64,000 bases of DNA. Source: Diplonema japonicum. Taxonomy: Eukaryota; Euglenozoa; Diplonemea; Diplonemida; Diplonemidae. The notes beneath the pieces are model-generated. The model was not told the DNA's origin, searched no databases, and saw nothing but the letters and a program-made list of their open reading frames with translations. This document shows positions 1-10,476 of the stretch, in pieces. The stretch spans positions 372,001-436,000 of the forward strand of contig OZ025674.1 of NCBI GenBank assembly GCA_964019335.1, read 5' to 3'. Position 1 is the first letter of the stretch. Every line of letters begins with the position of its first letter. Position numbers and translations under genes: made by a program.

Positions 1-864
1 AACTCGTACATAAGCTACCTGTCACGACCTCTCGGGGAATGCGACATGGAGAAGTTTTACAAAACGCAACACACCCCAACGGAAGAACCCGAGATCGAAG
101 CGAGACAGTTAACAGGCGACCCCACTGCTGACGACCGACCCCTTCTACACGACAAGCTCTACTCAGCGACCTACATCATATATGGGTATAACAAAGAAAA
201 ACCGGGTTTGCTAATACCAATCTGTCAGCATATGGAGGGTGATTGCAGAGTGGCCATCGAGGCAGAAGAGTACCGCGCGATGCAGGGCCTCTACGATGAC
301 TGCTTCCATTCGACCATCGACCTCAATATATTCAAACAGGTTTCCGTTCTGGCTGGCTACGGGGCGGTTTTGAGCGAGGAGGAGGTTCTGGAGATGTTCA
401 AGAACACCTTGCACTTGGTCTCGTTCTTAAGCGTGAAACGAAGATGGCTTGTGAAAAAGGAAGCCGATTTGGAAGAAAACGAGGGTGGGGACATCGAACG
501 CCTGTCGCTTCAAAAGCAGCGGATCAACGCGGAACGAAAGGTTGTGAGCCATGTCCACCTTGCTCTTGCAAGAGGTGGCGAGCTTTTACTCTGCGAAACA
601 CGGCGATTGAGTCTTATTGAGAAACATCTTTACATCCAAACCTGCAAGAAAGCCCTTGCAGAGGAGTCCTTTGACCATGATGCCTACAACGCGGCGCTTG
701 AAGAGCAGGACTTCCTCAACACGCAAACGCAGCTCACGCATGCACGGATGCGGTACCTCCACTCCGAGCTCCGACATGTGTCCACCACCAAAGATGTCTC
801 AGCTTCTGCAGAAAGACAAGCTCAGGTGTGGTTTGAAGAACGCGTTGCAGCGCGTGAAACATAG
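1..864 (+). CDS. unidentified helical protein, C-terminal part
   Basis: The reading frame is open from the first base of the window, so the methionine at 46 need not be the start and the gene probably begins upstream. The visible 287 codons encode a charged, mostly helical protein. Leu, Glu, Lys and Arg are dense in the last 150 residues, where heptad-like spacing suggests a coiled coil. There is no signal peptide, membrane segment or catalytic motif that I recognise. The stop TAG (862-864) overlaps a GTAAGT that could act as a 5' splice site, so the C-terminus might differ if an intron starts there. The next gene starts only 136 nt downstream on the same strand, in keeping with polycistronic organisation. 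The function is unknown. Confidence 0.6.
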   Translation, partial: NSYISYLSRPLGECDMEKFYKTQHTPTEEPEIEARQLTGDPTADDRPLLHDKLYSATYIIYGYNKEKPGLLIPICQHMEGDCRVAIEAEEYRAMQGLYDDCFHSTIDLNIFKQVSVLAGYGAVLSEEEVLEMFKNTLHLVSFLSVKRRWLVKKEADLEENEGGDIERLSLQKQRINAERKVVSHVHLALARGGELLLCETRRLSLIEKHLYIQTCKKALAEESFDHDAYNAALEEQDFLNTQTQLTHARMRYLHSELRHVSTTKDVSASAERQAQVWFEERVAARET

Positions 865-944
865 TAAGTACCCTGTGGTTACCATCACAGCCCTCCAGGA
901 AAAAAAAAAAAAAAAAAAAAGAATCATATATTCTTGCATCTCAG

Positions 945-959
945 TTCTATCCTTCACAG
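945..959 (+). other. probable trans-splice acceptor for the lipase gene
   Basis: A pyrimidine-rich stretch ending in TTCACAG lies 41 nt before the ATG at 1001. Its form (pyrimidines, then the first AG) matches a euglenozoan SL acceptor. The role is inferred from position. Confidence 0.4.
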
Positions 960-1000
960 GTTGGCGGCGCATTGGAGAGGGAAAAAAAAAAAAAAAAAAA

Positions 1001-2818
1001 ATGTTCACGAAATCAAGCCGCGCCACCATTCATGAGAAGCTCACGCAGAGCACCCGTCGGAGCAGGGGGCATCTTTTGTTCAGAGTCCCGCTGTGTATGT
1101 TCTTTGGGACCGTTCTGATGTTGGAGCTGGTGGGGTACGTATGGGTGCGCATTGTCGTCGCCGCCCTGGAGTACGTCTTCGCAAGACGAAGCAGGACGGG
1201 AGGCCTGGGCGAACTACACAAACAACGAAGGAAAGCAACTACCTACGCAGCTTACAGAGAAACATGCAAAGCTATCGACAAACAGGAAAACCGGGAAGCG
1301 TGGAAGGGAAAAGGAGAAAGCCCGCACTACGACTGCGAAGTTATCAAGGCAGCCGTCAGAAAGCTCATCCAAGCACGCGCCTCATGCGACGCCCGCAAAG
1401 TAATGGAATCCATGTCCCTTTCACGAAACTACGGGGGGATCATGAACCTCGACCTGTACACCAAGACATGGGACGGCACAAAGACAGTGATAGAAAAGTA
1501 CGTTGAAGAAGTAACCGCCTCAATAGAATGGCTATCAGACGCGGACTTAACAGGACCACTTTCCGCAGAACGTGTCGCGTTCCTTCAAAAAGCAAAGGCG
1601 GAGTTCGGCAACACCTCACTCCTAATGTCCGGCGGGGCAATGCTCGGCCTCTACCACATAGGAGTCGTGAAGGCTCTGTTAAAAAACCAACTTCTTCCAA
1701 AGGTAATAAGCGGGACATCAGCAGGCGCTGTTATAGGATGCTACGTATGCACCAGAACCGACGAGGAGCTCACAACAGACCTCAACGACACAAAAGAGCT
1801 CCATCGTCGATTTAGCGATAAAGGTCCATTTTGGGGCGGGAAGGTAATGCAGATGAAGAACGCGTATTTCAATGGTTTTGCGTATGAGTTCGACAACTTT
1901 CACGACAAGATTCTGTGGTTCACGAACGGACTCACGTTCAGGGAAGCGCACGAGAAAACAGGAAGGGTCCTGAACATTACGTGCACACCCTCAAAAACGA
2001 AGGTGAAGGGCCACCCGTCGCTAATGTTGAATTACATCACAGCACCAGACGTCCCAATCGCTCACGCTGTCATCGCTTCATCATGTGTTCCCTTTCTAAT
2101 GGAGCCCGCTCCGATTATGGAACGCGTACGGGGGCCCGACGGTTCTTACCGAACCGACAGCGAGGGCAAGTACATCATGCGCGCATTTATGGAACAAGTT
2201 GACGACGACATTTGTTCTGTTCGAATGCGGGATGGCACCTTTGAAACCGACCTCCCCATTGACCACATGGGGCATGCTTTTAATTCGCAGTTTAACATTG
2301 TTTCGCAGGTGAACCCGCATGTTTTCCCGTTTTTCTTCAACAACACTGGAGAGGCAGGGAAACCACTTCGAAGCTGGCACGCTAAAGGAGGATGGCGGGG
2401 TGGGTTCGTTCTTTCCCTTGCGGAGCTGTGGTTGAAGGAAGACATGAGGAAAAACCTCCGAATTTTAGCAAGCTTACGATTAATGTGGGATGTATTCGGC
2501 GTGGACTGGTCGAATCTTTGGTTGCAAGAGTCTATGGGCGATATCACCATAACCCCCCCTATGTATATTTCGGATTTTTGGAATATTTCCGTGAACCTTT
2601 CTTCGGATGTGTCTGGTAAGGCTGAGCTGGACCGGAAGATAGAAACTGCTGAGCGGTTGACTTGGAAGGCGCTCCCGATGATCTCGAAGAGGATGGACAT
2701 TCAGAAGAAAATCGACGATGCGTTCTTGAGGCACACCCCGCCTTCAGCTGCGCAGTCTACTCGTATACCGTCCACTCCTCACACGTCTCCAAGATGCACA
2801 GAAGGAGGTGCTGCTTGA
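1001..2818 (+). CDS. patatin-like triacylglycerol lipase, SDP1/TGL3-5 type
   Basis: This 605-residue protein is predicted to hydrolyse storage triacylglycerol at the lipid droplet or ER surface. The ATG at 1001 is chosen because it directly follows an A run, as in several other genes here, and because the longer frame upstream is low-complexity lysine. A hydrophobic N-terminal segment (residues about 25-60) suggests membrane or droplet attachment. The DUF3336-like helical region precedes the patatin core. The core shows the oxyanion-hole motif SGGAMLGLYHIG (about 209-220), the nucleophile elbow GTSAG (Ser about 239), and DGTFETDLP (Asp about 411) with the downstream IVSQVNPH stretch, which is characteristic of SDP1/TGL proteins rather than plant patatins. 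Both residues of the Ser-Asp dyad are present. No intron is visible. Residues 580-605 are a Ser/Thr/Pro-rich tail. Confidence 0.9.
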   Translation: MFTKSSRATIHEKLTQSTRRSRGHLLFRVPLCMFFGTVLMLELVGYVWVRIVVAALEYVFARRSRTGGLGELHKQRRKATTYAAYRETCKAIDKQENREAWKGKGESPHYDCEVIKAAVRKLIQARASCDARKVMESMSLSRNYGGIMNLDLYTKTWDGTKTVIEKYVEEVTASIEWLSDADLTGPLSAERVAFLQKAKAEFGNTSLLMSGGAMLGLYHIGVVKALLKNQLLPKVISGTSAGAVIGCYVCTRTDEELTTDLNDTKELHRRFSDKGPFWGGKVMQMKNAYFNGFAYEFDNFHDKILWFTNGLTFREAHEKTGRVLNITCTPSKTKVKGHPSLMLNYITAPDVPIAHAVIASSCVPFLMEPAPIMERVRGPDGSYRTDSEGKYIMRAFMEQVDDDICSVRMRDGTFETDLPIDHMGHAFNSQFNIVSQVNPHVFPFFFNNTGEAGKPLRSWHAKGGWRGGFVLSLAELWLKEDMRKNLRILASLRLMWDVFGVDWSNLWLQESMGDITITPPMYISDFWNISVNLSSDVSGKAELDRKIETAERLTWKALPMISKRMDIQKKIDDAFLRHTPPSAAQSTRIPSTPHTSPRCTEGGAA

Positions 2819-2892
2819 GAGTGATTTTTTTTTTTTTTTTTTTGTACTGTTTATTCGCGTGATTTGTGTTTGATAACAACCCCCCTCTCTCT

Positions 2893-2927
<35 letters not shown>

Positions 2928-3962
2928 GATTGGCATGTGTGACGAGTTACAATAAAGAAATCACTTTTTTTTTTCCCCCCGGTAGGGGAGAATAGTGCTT
3001 TTTCGGGGGGTGTAACTTCGCACACACTGGGGACAACAAAGGAATAACATGCCTATTATTCTGCTTTTTTTTTCTTTTTCTTTTTTTTTTTTGCTAATTT
3101 TTTTTTTTTGATTTTTTTTTAGATTCTTTTTTTTTTTTATTTACAAAAAGAAAAAAAAACGAAAAAAAAGGGGGGGTGGGAATGTATAATTGTCAAAAGA
3201 AGAAGGAAAAAAAAAAAAAAAAAAAAGAAAAAGGGAGAAGATGAAAAAGAAAAGAAGGAAAAAAAAGAAGAGGGGGTGAAAAAAAACCATTATCCACCAT
3301 GTGCGAAAGGGTTTTCTGGGGCATATTTGGGAATCTGAGGAGCTTTTTCTCTCTTTTTTTTCTCTCTTCATTTTGTGTCAAATCACCCTCGGTTCAGCCC
3401 ACATTGAACCCCCTAAAAACCCTTTATTTTTAAACACTGGTGCGCGCGTTTATTTTCTCTCTCTCTCTTTTTTTCTTTTTTTTTCTTTTTTTTAAAATCG
3501 TTATCTCCATTCTCCTTTTCGCTCCCGGTTTAAACGACTAGTTGTGTGGCAGCGCAATGAGTTGATTAAAATATTCAGGGGGGGTTTTTTTTGAGCTCGT
3601 CCGGAAAGGAATGAAAAAAAAAAAAAAAAAGAAAGAAAAAAAGAAAATGTGTCAATTTTTCTGCTTCTTTTTTCTCCCCATCTCTATAAGCAATCTGCTC
3701 CGCGCAGGGCAAAACAAAAAAAAAACAAATAAAAAAGAGAGAAAACCAACCGTTTTTCAGTAACTCCAAGTTTTGAAATTTTTAGTAACTACGCTTTCCC
3801 ATCTTTCTCAAGAAAGGGGGAAATTTTGCACGTAGAAACAGTAAAAGTCGTTCATTCTTTTCAGATTTCTTAGGCACACCTAAAGAACACATAGTTTATG
3901 GGCAAACGACACAAAAAAAAAAAAAAAAAAAAAAAAAAAGTTACTGAAAAAGAAACGTTGTT

Positions 3963-3995
<33 letters not shown>

Positions 3996-4060
3996 CCGCC
4001 ATGACCATTCCCCCCTTTAAAAAAAAAATCAAAAGGCAAAAAAAAAAAAAAAAAAAAAAA
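2819..4060. other. intergenic homopolymer-rich DNA
   Basis: A gene-free stretch of T, A, C and G runs. An AATAAA at 2951 could belong to the lipase 3' end, although such signals are not generally used in Euglenozoa. At 3589-3608 a T run is followed by GAGCTCGTCCGGAAAG, which resembles the terminal repeat of the element at 49.0-50.05 kb. The segment at 3536-3560 resembles 33583-33612 (CTAGTTG, then GGCAGCG, then AATGAG). Confidence 0.6.
3961..3995 (+). other. probable trans-splice acceptor for the PRMT3-like gene
   Basis: A T run of about 30 ends in AAAG at 3992-3995, 65 nt before the ATG at 4061. It has the form expected of a polypyrimidine tract plus AG acceptor. Confidence 0.4.
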
Positions 4061-5608
4061 ATGTCAGGCCACCATTCCGACACAGAAAGCGACGCGAACT
4101 GGGACGAATGGGAAGAAAACGAGACCACGGACATAAAGTGCCTCCTCACAGACGACAAGCACACCACGGTGGAACAAACCATCTCAGCAGCCGTGGAAAA
4201 GGGCCTGACCAACCTCCCATCATGCCTCGCAGGCAAAGGTACATACTGCAAAATGAAGATAGTAAACTACATAAGAACCCGCGTAAAGGAGGGATGCGAA
4301 CCGGCAGTACTCAATACCGAAATCCAAACGGCGACGAACTACGAGCACGAAAAATATCTGCAGCCAGTCCTGGAGGGTGACGCTATGTTGTTCATGATGG
4401 GAGATGACGGCTCAGAATCAGGAAGCGAAGAGGCAAAGGTCCAAGCTTTAGAACACGAAAACACAATGTTAAAAAAAAAGATACAACAGCTAGTGGATGA
4501 AGGGTACGGAGGGTTCAAACCTAAATCAGACGAAAAATCCGCCCGCGAAGTTGACGACCACGACTACTATTATGGGTACGGGAAGTTCGACATCCACATG
4601 ATGATGCTTGAAGACGTTCCAAGAACAGCTTCCTACAGAACGGCCTTGATGGAAAACCCTTCCTTGATGAAAAATGCTGTTGTCATCGATGTCGGATGCG
4701 GTTCTGGCATTCTCTCCATGTTCGCAGCACGCGGAGGCGCGAAACACGTCATTGGCATTGACGGCTCAGAACGTGTCGCCTCCGCCGCCCGGCAAAACAT
4801 CGCTCAGAACAAACTCGACAAAACAATAACCGTTCACACCGGTTTCGCTGAAAAGCTCGAATCCCTCCCGCACAACCTTGACAAGGCAGATGTCATTGTT
4901 TCAGAATGGATGGGCTACTGCCTTCTATACGAGTCAATGCTCGATTCCGTCCTCCACATTCGCGACAAATACCTGAAAAAGGGCGGTGCGATCCTCCCTG
5001 ATATCTGTAAAATGTACGCTGCGGGTGTCAACAAGGAAGGCACCCACCTTGCATTCTGGAAAAACGTTTGGGGTTTCGACATGACTCCTATTGAAAATGT
5101 TTCCAAGCAGGAGGCGAACACCACCGGCGTCGTCGCTGATGTCGATGGTTCCAAGATAGTCACCTCCACCGCTTTGATAAAAACCATGGATTTATCTGTT
5201 ATGACTGTTGAGGACACAGAGTACACCAGTGATTTCATAGTGAAGCCCCTTGGTTCTGAGTCGGAAGTGGCGTCTGTTGTTGTTTGGTTCGACACGTTGT
5301 TCTCGGAAAGATATTGCAGGGAGATGCCTTGCAACCTTACGACGAGTCCTTACGCCAAGCCCACCCACTGGCATCACACGCTTTTCCACCTTCCTTCGCC
5401 TGTTCATCTTTCTCTTACTGAGGAGGGTTCCAGTCCTGTTGGGATGGGGTTGACGCCAGAGAACCCTGCTTCGAAGTTGTACTGCACGATTAGCATCAGC
5501 AAGCATGCCGAGCACCACAGGGACCTTTCTGTGTCCCTTTCCGTCACCCCCATGAATGAAAAGGGTGAGAAGGGGGAAATGAGAACCAGCTCGTACGCTG
5601 TGCAGTAA
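4061..5608 (+). CDS. PRMT3: protein arginine N-methyltransferase, PRMT3 type
   Basis: This 515-residue class I methyltransferase should transfer methyl groups from S-adenosylmethionine to arginine; the classical PRMT3 substrate is ribosomal protein uS5 in the cytosol. The ATG at 4061 follows a long A run; an in-frame ATG at 4001 would only add a lysine-rich leader. Motifs in order: YYGYGKFDIHMMMLEDVPR (about 170-188), SAM motif I VIDVGCGSG (about 208-216), the double-E loop SEWMGYCLLYE (about 280-290), and the THW loop PTHWH (about 433-437). The N-terminal region aligns with the PRMT3 C2H2 zinc finger and the following YLKPVLEDD-like segment (here YLQPVLEGD), which identifies the subfamily. 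The zinc ligands are mostly lost, however: the first CxxC is CLLT and the paired histidines are absent. The enzyme domain looks intact; the finger looks degenerate. No introns are seen. Confidence 0.93.
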   Translation: MSGHHSDTESDANWDEWEENETTDIKCLLTDDKHTTVEQTISAAVEKGLTNLPSCLAGKGTYCKMKIVNYIRTRVKEGCEPAVLNTEIQTATNYEHEKYLQPVLEGDAMLFMMGDDGSESGSEEAKVQALEHENTMLKKKIQQLVDEGYGGFKPKSDEKSAREVDDHDYYYGYGKFDIHMMMLEDVPRTASYRTALMENPSLMKNAVVIDVGCGSGILSMFAARGGAKHVIGIDGSERVASAARQNIAQNKLDKTITVHTGFAEKLESLPHNLDKADVIVSEWMGYCLLYESMLDSVLHIRDKYLKKGGAILPDICKMYAAGVNKEGTHLAFWKNVWGFDMTPIENVSKQEANTTGVVADVDGSKIVTSTALIKTMDLSVMTVEDTEYTSDFIVKPLGSESEVASVVVWFDTLFSERYCREMPCNLTTSPYAKPTHWHHTLFHLPSPVHLSLTEEGSSPVGMGLTPENPASKLYCTISISKHAEHHRDLSVSLSVTPMNEKGEKGEMRTSSYAVQ

Positions 5609-5876
5609 AAAAAAAAAAAAAATAAAAAAGAATTTTTTTTGCCCCCCTTTTTTTTTTTTTATTCCCGTTTTCTCCCCAGATATCATATATAATGCCCCCT
5701 CCCCCCCCTCCCTTTCATCATTAGTTTTTTTTTTTCCTTCTTCAATTTCATAAAAATTGAAAAAAAAAAAAAAAAAAAAAAAGAGGAGGGGGAGGAGGGG
5801 AGGGAGGGGAGCGGATTTGTCTTTGTTAAAGGGGGAAAAAAAAGAAAAAAAAAAAAAAGAAGAAGAAGAAGAAACA

Positions 5877-6599
5877 ATGTCGCGACGCCCGAGAATGCAG
5901 CTCCAACCAGTGGTGGAGAAAGAGACCGCCGAGTGCGGGGTTTCCGACAGCGGTAGGTTTTGCTTCAGCAAAGGGGGCTTTAGCGTCAGCAACAAAGGCG
6001 TCACAGGTCCCATGGGAAGGCAGTTGAACATGAAGGTGGAGTCCTTCGCAGAGCTAGACATGGAAACTATGGTCAAGGTGGGAAGCGGAAGCAGCGGAAA
6101 AGTCTTCCAATGTGTCCACATCCCCACAGGACAGCAAATCGTCGTGAAAATGATTGACATCGATGAGAGCCACGCCCGACAGGAAATTATCAAGGTATTT
6201 TTTTTTTTTTTTTTTCCCCAAAAAATCCATCGAAACCAACAGGAGCTAGAAGCATATTACACTGATAAAAATGAGTACATTATTGAGTTCTACGGCGCAT
6301 TCTTCCATGAAGGCAGCATCTACATCGCTTTGGAACGCATGGACGGTTCAGTACAAGATGCTGTGTCGCTCATGGGGACAATTCCGGAAAATGTTTGCAG
6401 GGCAATGGCATACTTCGTGGTGAAGGGTTTGAGGTACCTCCACGTGGACAGGAGAAAAATACATAGAGACATCAAGCCGGGCAACCTACTATTCGACAAC
6501 ATCGGCAGGGTGAAGATCACGGATTTCGGTGTTTCAAGCAATTTTTTGAATACAACCAATTACGAGGCAGATACCTTTGTCGGAACGGTATGCCGGGGG

Positions 6600-6631
<32 letters not shown>

Positions 6632-7098
6632 TCACCTACATGTCGCCTGAGAGACTAGTCGGAAAACCGCACTCATATGGGGCTGATGTGTGGTCTCTTG
6701 GGTTATCTCTTGTGGAATGTACAACTGGGGAGCACCCGTTCATGGCTTACGGCGCAGATGGGAAGGTAGGGTACTGGGATCTTTTCAACTCTATTGATAA
6801 AGCCGAAGTCAGCTACTTAGAAACTTCTCGGCACAACGTTTCAGCAGAAATGGCTGATTTTGTGTCCCTGTGTCTTGAGAAGGACAAGGATCTTCGCCCT
6901 CCTGCTGCGAAGCTGCTGGAGCACCCTTGGTTGGAATCGCTAGACGATGTTCAGGCAATGTGCGTGCTGAAGCCGTGGGCGGACAGTGTCGCTCTCGCAA
7001 AAATGCGAACAGAGAGAGCCAAGGACAAGAAAAACTCGGGGTCAACAAAAGAAGGTGGGGAAAACTTAATCGATAATATGTTGGGGGGTTTCATGTAA
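5877..7098 (+). CDS. MAP kinase kinase (MAP2K/STE7 family), two introns
   Basis: Dual-specificity kinase of the MAPK cascade, 376 residues, predicted as join(5877-6194, 6243-6587, 6631-7098). The translation has the glycine loop GSGSSGKV (about 69-76), VVKM lysine, IHRDIKPGNLLF (about 179), DFGVSS (about 199) and the MAP2K-diagnostic MSPERL after the second intron. The activation loop contains TNYEADT, a T-x5-T pair resembling the plant and protist MAP2K spacing rather than the animal S-x3-S. Intron 1 (48 nt) is GTATT followed by a T run and ends CAACAG; being divisible by three, it leaves the frame open and could be mistaken for coding. Intron 2 (43 nt) is GTATGCC plus a G run plus a poly-A run plus G. 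Both are phase 0. The first 60 residues are a variable extension. The upstream acceptor may be CATCATTAG at 5724. Confidence 0.9.
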
Positions 7099-7930
7099 AA
7101 AAAGGGGGAAAAAAAAAAAAACAAGAAAAAATAGGGGGGAGGGGGAAACGAATTTTTTTTATATATCTCCCCTTCCCCACATTCGTTACTCATTTTTTTT
7201 TTTTTGCAACTTAAACCAAAAGGGGAATAGAAAAGAAAAAAAAATAAGGTGGGGTACCAACTGTCCAATTTTTTGAAGGCGAAGGGAGGGGTTTTTTTTT
7301 ATGGTAAACAGAAACGCGTTTGTTTATTGTAATAATCAGAAAAAAAAGAATGGACAGGTGATGGGGGGGGGGGGGGGGGTTTATATGCGGCTTTTCTACA
7401 AAACAAAAACAAAAAAAGAGGGGGGGAAAAAAAACACCTCGATAGGTTGGTACTTACTGTTTGCGCTGACAAATTATACTTAAAGTGCGCCACAAGGAGA
7501 GTCCTAGCCATAGAATTTGTGAGCCGTAGCTTACAAGCAAAAAAAGAGGAAAAAAAAAAAGAAACGAAAGAGAAAAAGAAAGCTTTCCTATCTTGGTGGT
7601 AGACAAGAAAACTGGGAAGGGGGTATTTTTTTTTTTATTCCTTCCCCCCCATTTTTTTTTAGGTAAAGTAAAAGTAATTTTTGTAAAGGTTGTGCACTCA
7701 TTTTTTTTTTGTTCACTCGTTTTCCCTTTACCCACCCATTTTTTTTATTTTTTTTTTTATGCAGAACTTAGTCACGAACTGAATGGGGGAGGGGGTAAGG
7801 ATGAAAAGTAAGAAAAAAAAAAGAGGGGGGGAGAAAAGTGAATTGTCCTATAGAGTGGAGAGGAACAAGGATGCCTCCATCATTTGAAGCCCTGCCTGCT
7901 CCAGGCCTTTTTTTCTTCCTTTCTTTTTTC
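7099..7930. other. intergenic homopolymer-rich DNA
   Basis: A, T and G runs, including a G run at about 7363-7379. No gene is supported. Long frames here are poly-Lys and poly-Phe translations of homopolymers. Confidence 0.6.
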
Positions 7931-9837
7931 GCTGCCTACACCAGGCGATGCGTCACCACATTCCCTGAAGTCCTACCCCTCTCCTACGCGGACGACCTAT
8001 ACCTCTTCTCTAGGATCTCGGAGAAGGCGGTCCAGAGTTCCATACTCTTGCTGGACGAGCTCTGCCGCTTGACGAACATGTCGGTACACCCGGGGAAAAC
8101 TAAGGCCTTTAGCACCAAGAAGGGGTACAGAAGCAGGCTGGCGATGAGGGGCACCTTATTCGATACGGTGAAAAGCGTAACTATGTTGGGGTGTACGGTG
8201 TGCCTGCAGCCCACCAGGACGAAGAACACAAGGATCGCCACGGCGCTGGATGCTGTCGACAGGCTCACAGTGACCCAAATCACGAGAACGCGTAAGGCCC
8301 AACTGATAGAAGACTGCATCCTACCTGCGGCGCTCTACGGAGTGCTCTACACACCACCCACGGACTCGCTCTTGGACTCCCTCAGGAAGAAGATTACCTC
8401 TTGCATATGGGGCCCACACAACCCAACACGCTCGTCAGGCGCCCTCCTCGGGGTGGCTTTCAAAGGACACAGGCTGGACCCGTACTCAGCAGCCGCATAC
8501 CGCAGGATCACAACGTTTGCGCGGATGATGAGGAGCGACGGTGAGTCCAGTTCACTCGTCAGGGCGTGCAGAGACGGCTACAAGGAGGCCGCCCGGAACG
8601 GAAACCCCCTCGCCCCGCGCGGGATACTCGGACAGACCCACGAGCTGCTGGAGGAACTAGGGTCCAGCTGGGCGCATTTCGCGCGGCAATGGGTCCCCCT
8701 AGAGCCTGGGGCACTGAAGCATGAGGTCAGGAAGCTCCTGAAGGTCCACCTGCGAGCGAACCTCGTGGAGAGCAGACCCTCCTTTCAGGGGACGGGCGAC
8801 ATCGACGAAGTGGCAACCAACGGGCTACACCTGCACCTGGCGAACCGCAACCCTCCCAAAGCACGAAGGGTCCTGCAAGTGATAACTGGGGCTGTTTTCC
8901 CGTTCCACCCCAAGATTATCAACGACACGGTCGGGGGGCGGACGAAATGCATGGGCTGCGACGCTACTTTCGACATTTCGGAACACACGGCGAGACTCCT
9001 GGAGCACACCCTCTGGGACTGTCAGGCGCACGAGCACATCAGGACAGCTTCCGAGACGCGGGCAGCGCTGTGCACACAACGTAACCAGTGGCCCCGGTGC
9101 ACGCAACTGCACGGCATCGCGACAGTGGGACTCGGGCTGGACACTGCCGAGTTGCAGCTGATGATGGCGGAGATCACTGGTAGCTTACAACTCACCTTTG
9201 CACGGAAAAAGACGATGGACTTCAGCGTTCACCTGTGGAACAGGCCTTTCGAGAAGGGGAGTTTGCTCAAGCCACGGTCACTGAGGTGGTACTACGACAA
9301 TGGTTTGAGGCAACAGTGCCTCCCACGGCTCATCCCGCACGTCATCCGATGGCTCTCTGCCCTTCACTGGGGCACGACAGGTGGACAGGTCTCCAGGCTT
9401 GAGCTGGCCATAGACTTCATTGCCACGGTGGGACTCTCACCTTGTGAAGAGGGTGAGGACATCCAAGTGAGCGCGCGTGTAATAGGCCGGGTGATAACGG
9501 CACTAGAACGCATCCACACCAGTAAGGGCATAGCGCCCCTCATCCCAGCTGCGTCAGTAGTTTCTGTCCACTCCCTGCGCACGTTGGGTTACTACAACAG
9601 CTCCGTAAGGGGCTACTCCTCTAGACCGGTATTCGCCTCCCCGGTGACCCGCCACATCCTTGAGAAACAACTGTACAACTATTGTGTCCTTACCAACTCG
9701 GTTGAGGGTTTTATACCTAAGGTACCGAGGAGGGTGAACGAGGGGCCGAAGGCCACACCACAGCAGAAAGGTTCGATCAAGAGATAGATTGAGACTCTTC
9801 AGGCGTCCTGCCACATACCGCAGGTACCCTTAAATGT

Positions 9838-9840
<3 letters not shown>
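7931..9840 (+). mobile_element. LINE-A: 5'-truncated non-LTR retrotransposon
   Basis: The element begins just after a T-rich tract, inside the reverse transcriptase domain, and runs to a 3' end (CTTAAATGTCTC) that abuts a T run of about 40. The missing 5' part is typical of target-primed reverse transcription that stopped early. Its 3' tail is repeated at 39684-39724, and its C-terminal coding segment at 50776-51068. Confidence 0.85.
7939..9787 (+). pseudogene. LINE-A ORF2 remnant: RT C-terminal half and zinc-knuckle domain
   Basis: A single open frame enters the RT just before the catalytic motif PLSYADDLYLF (about 7978-8010). It continues through thumb-like sequence (GCTVC..., HPGKTKAF) and a long C-terminal region containing an HTLWDC motif at about 9007-9024, a possible zinc ligand set like those at the ends of several non-LTR ORF2 proteins. 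The endonuclease and RT fingers are missing, so this copy cannot be autonomous. The frame has stayed open for about 610 codons, so the insertion is probably fairly young. The last 130 residues (ALHWGTTGGQVSRLELAIDF) have counterparts in LINE-B (QLRWYGGNRSTAVSTVELAL) and LINE-C. Confidence 0.85.
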
Positions 9841-9882
<42 letters not shown>

Positions 9883-10476
9883 CTTCTTCCTTGCGTCCTC
9901 ATCCCTCTCCCCCCTGGTTTTTCTTGATTTGTTGTCACCACTTCTCCATTTCCCCCTCACCACTGCATCCGCGATGCCCCCATATTCTTATCCTTCTTAT
10001 CCTTCTTGCGTTCTTCTTCTTCTTCTTTTTTTTTTTTTTTTTCCTTTTTTTTTTCTTCTTTTCTTTTTCATATGGTCCATTTTTCGGTTTTTTTTTCTTT
10101 TTTTTTTGTCCTGGTTTTTTTTTCTTTATTCTTTTTAAAAAAAGATTTAAAGAAAAAAAAAAAAAAAAAGGTCTCAGACTATTTACAATGCTGCCCCCCC
10201 CCCCCCCCCCCCCCTTCCATTTGAAATTTTCATTCATCCAAAAGAAATATAGATTTTCCTTTTTTTTTTCTTCTTCTTTCTCTCAGGGACAAAAAAAAAA
10301 ATACCGAAAAGCAGACCTCATACCACATATTTATTGCTAAGGGTCAACCACCCCACCTACCGCTTCCTGCATTACAGCACACAGGGTTGGGGAGAGGGGG
10401 AGAGAGGGAAGGATCTTTTTATTAAAAAAGAAAAAAAAGAAAAAGAGGAAAAAAAAAAAAAAAAAAGAATACCAAC
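9841..10476. other. intergenic homopolymer-rich DNA
   Basis: A T run of about 40, further T, A and C runs (C run at about 10194-10214), and an A-rich leader before the small gene at 10477. No other coding sequence is seen. Confidence 0.6.

Noticed and set aside
864-890. Intron after codon 287 of the first gene (GTAAGT to CACAG)
   Set aside because: It would be only about 27 nt and gives no clear coding continuation; the stop at 862 is kept.
2951-2956. AATAAA polyadenylation signal of the lipase gene
   Set aside because: Euglenozoan 3' ends are generally set by downstream trans-splicing, and such hexamers occur by chance in AT-rich DNA.
4001-4060. Upstream start of the PRMT3-like gene
   Set aside because: It would add only a lysine-rich translation of an A run; the ATG at 4061 follows the run as in other genes.
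5192-6193. 333-codon minus-strand frame between the PRMT3-like and kinase genes
   Set aside because: It is antisense to two well-supported genes and crosses A and T runs that it reads as Phe; no domain.
9834-10340. Long frames of Phe, Lys or Ser (also near 3141, 17639, 33722, 37403, 41618, 42244)
   Set aside because: They are translations of homopolymer runs without motif, sensible start context or balanced codon use.
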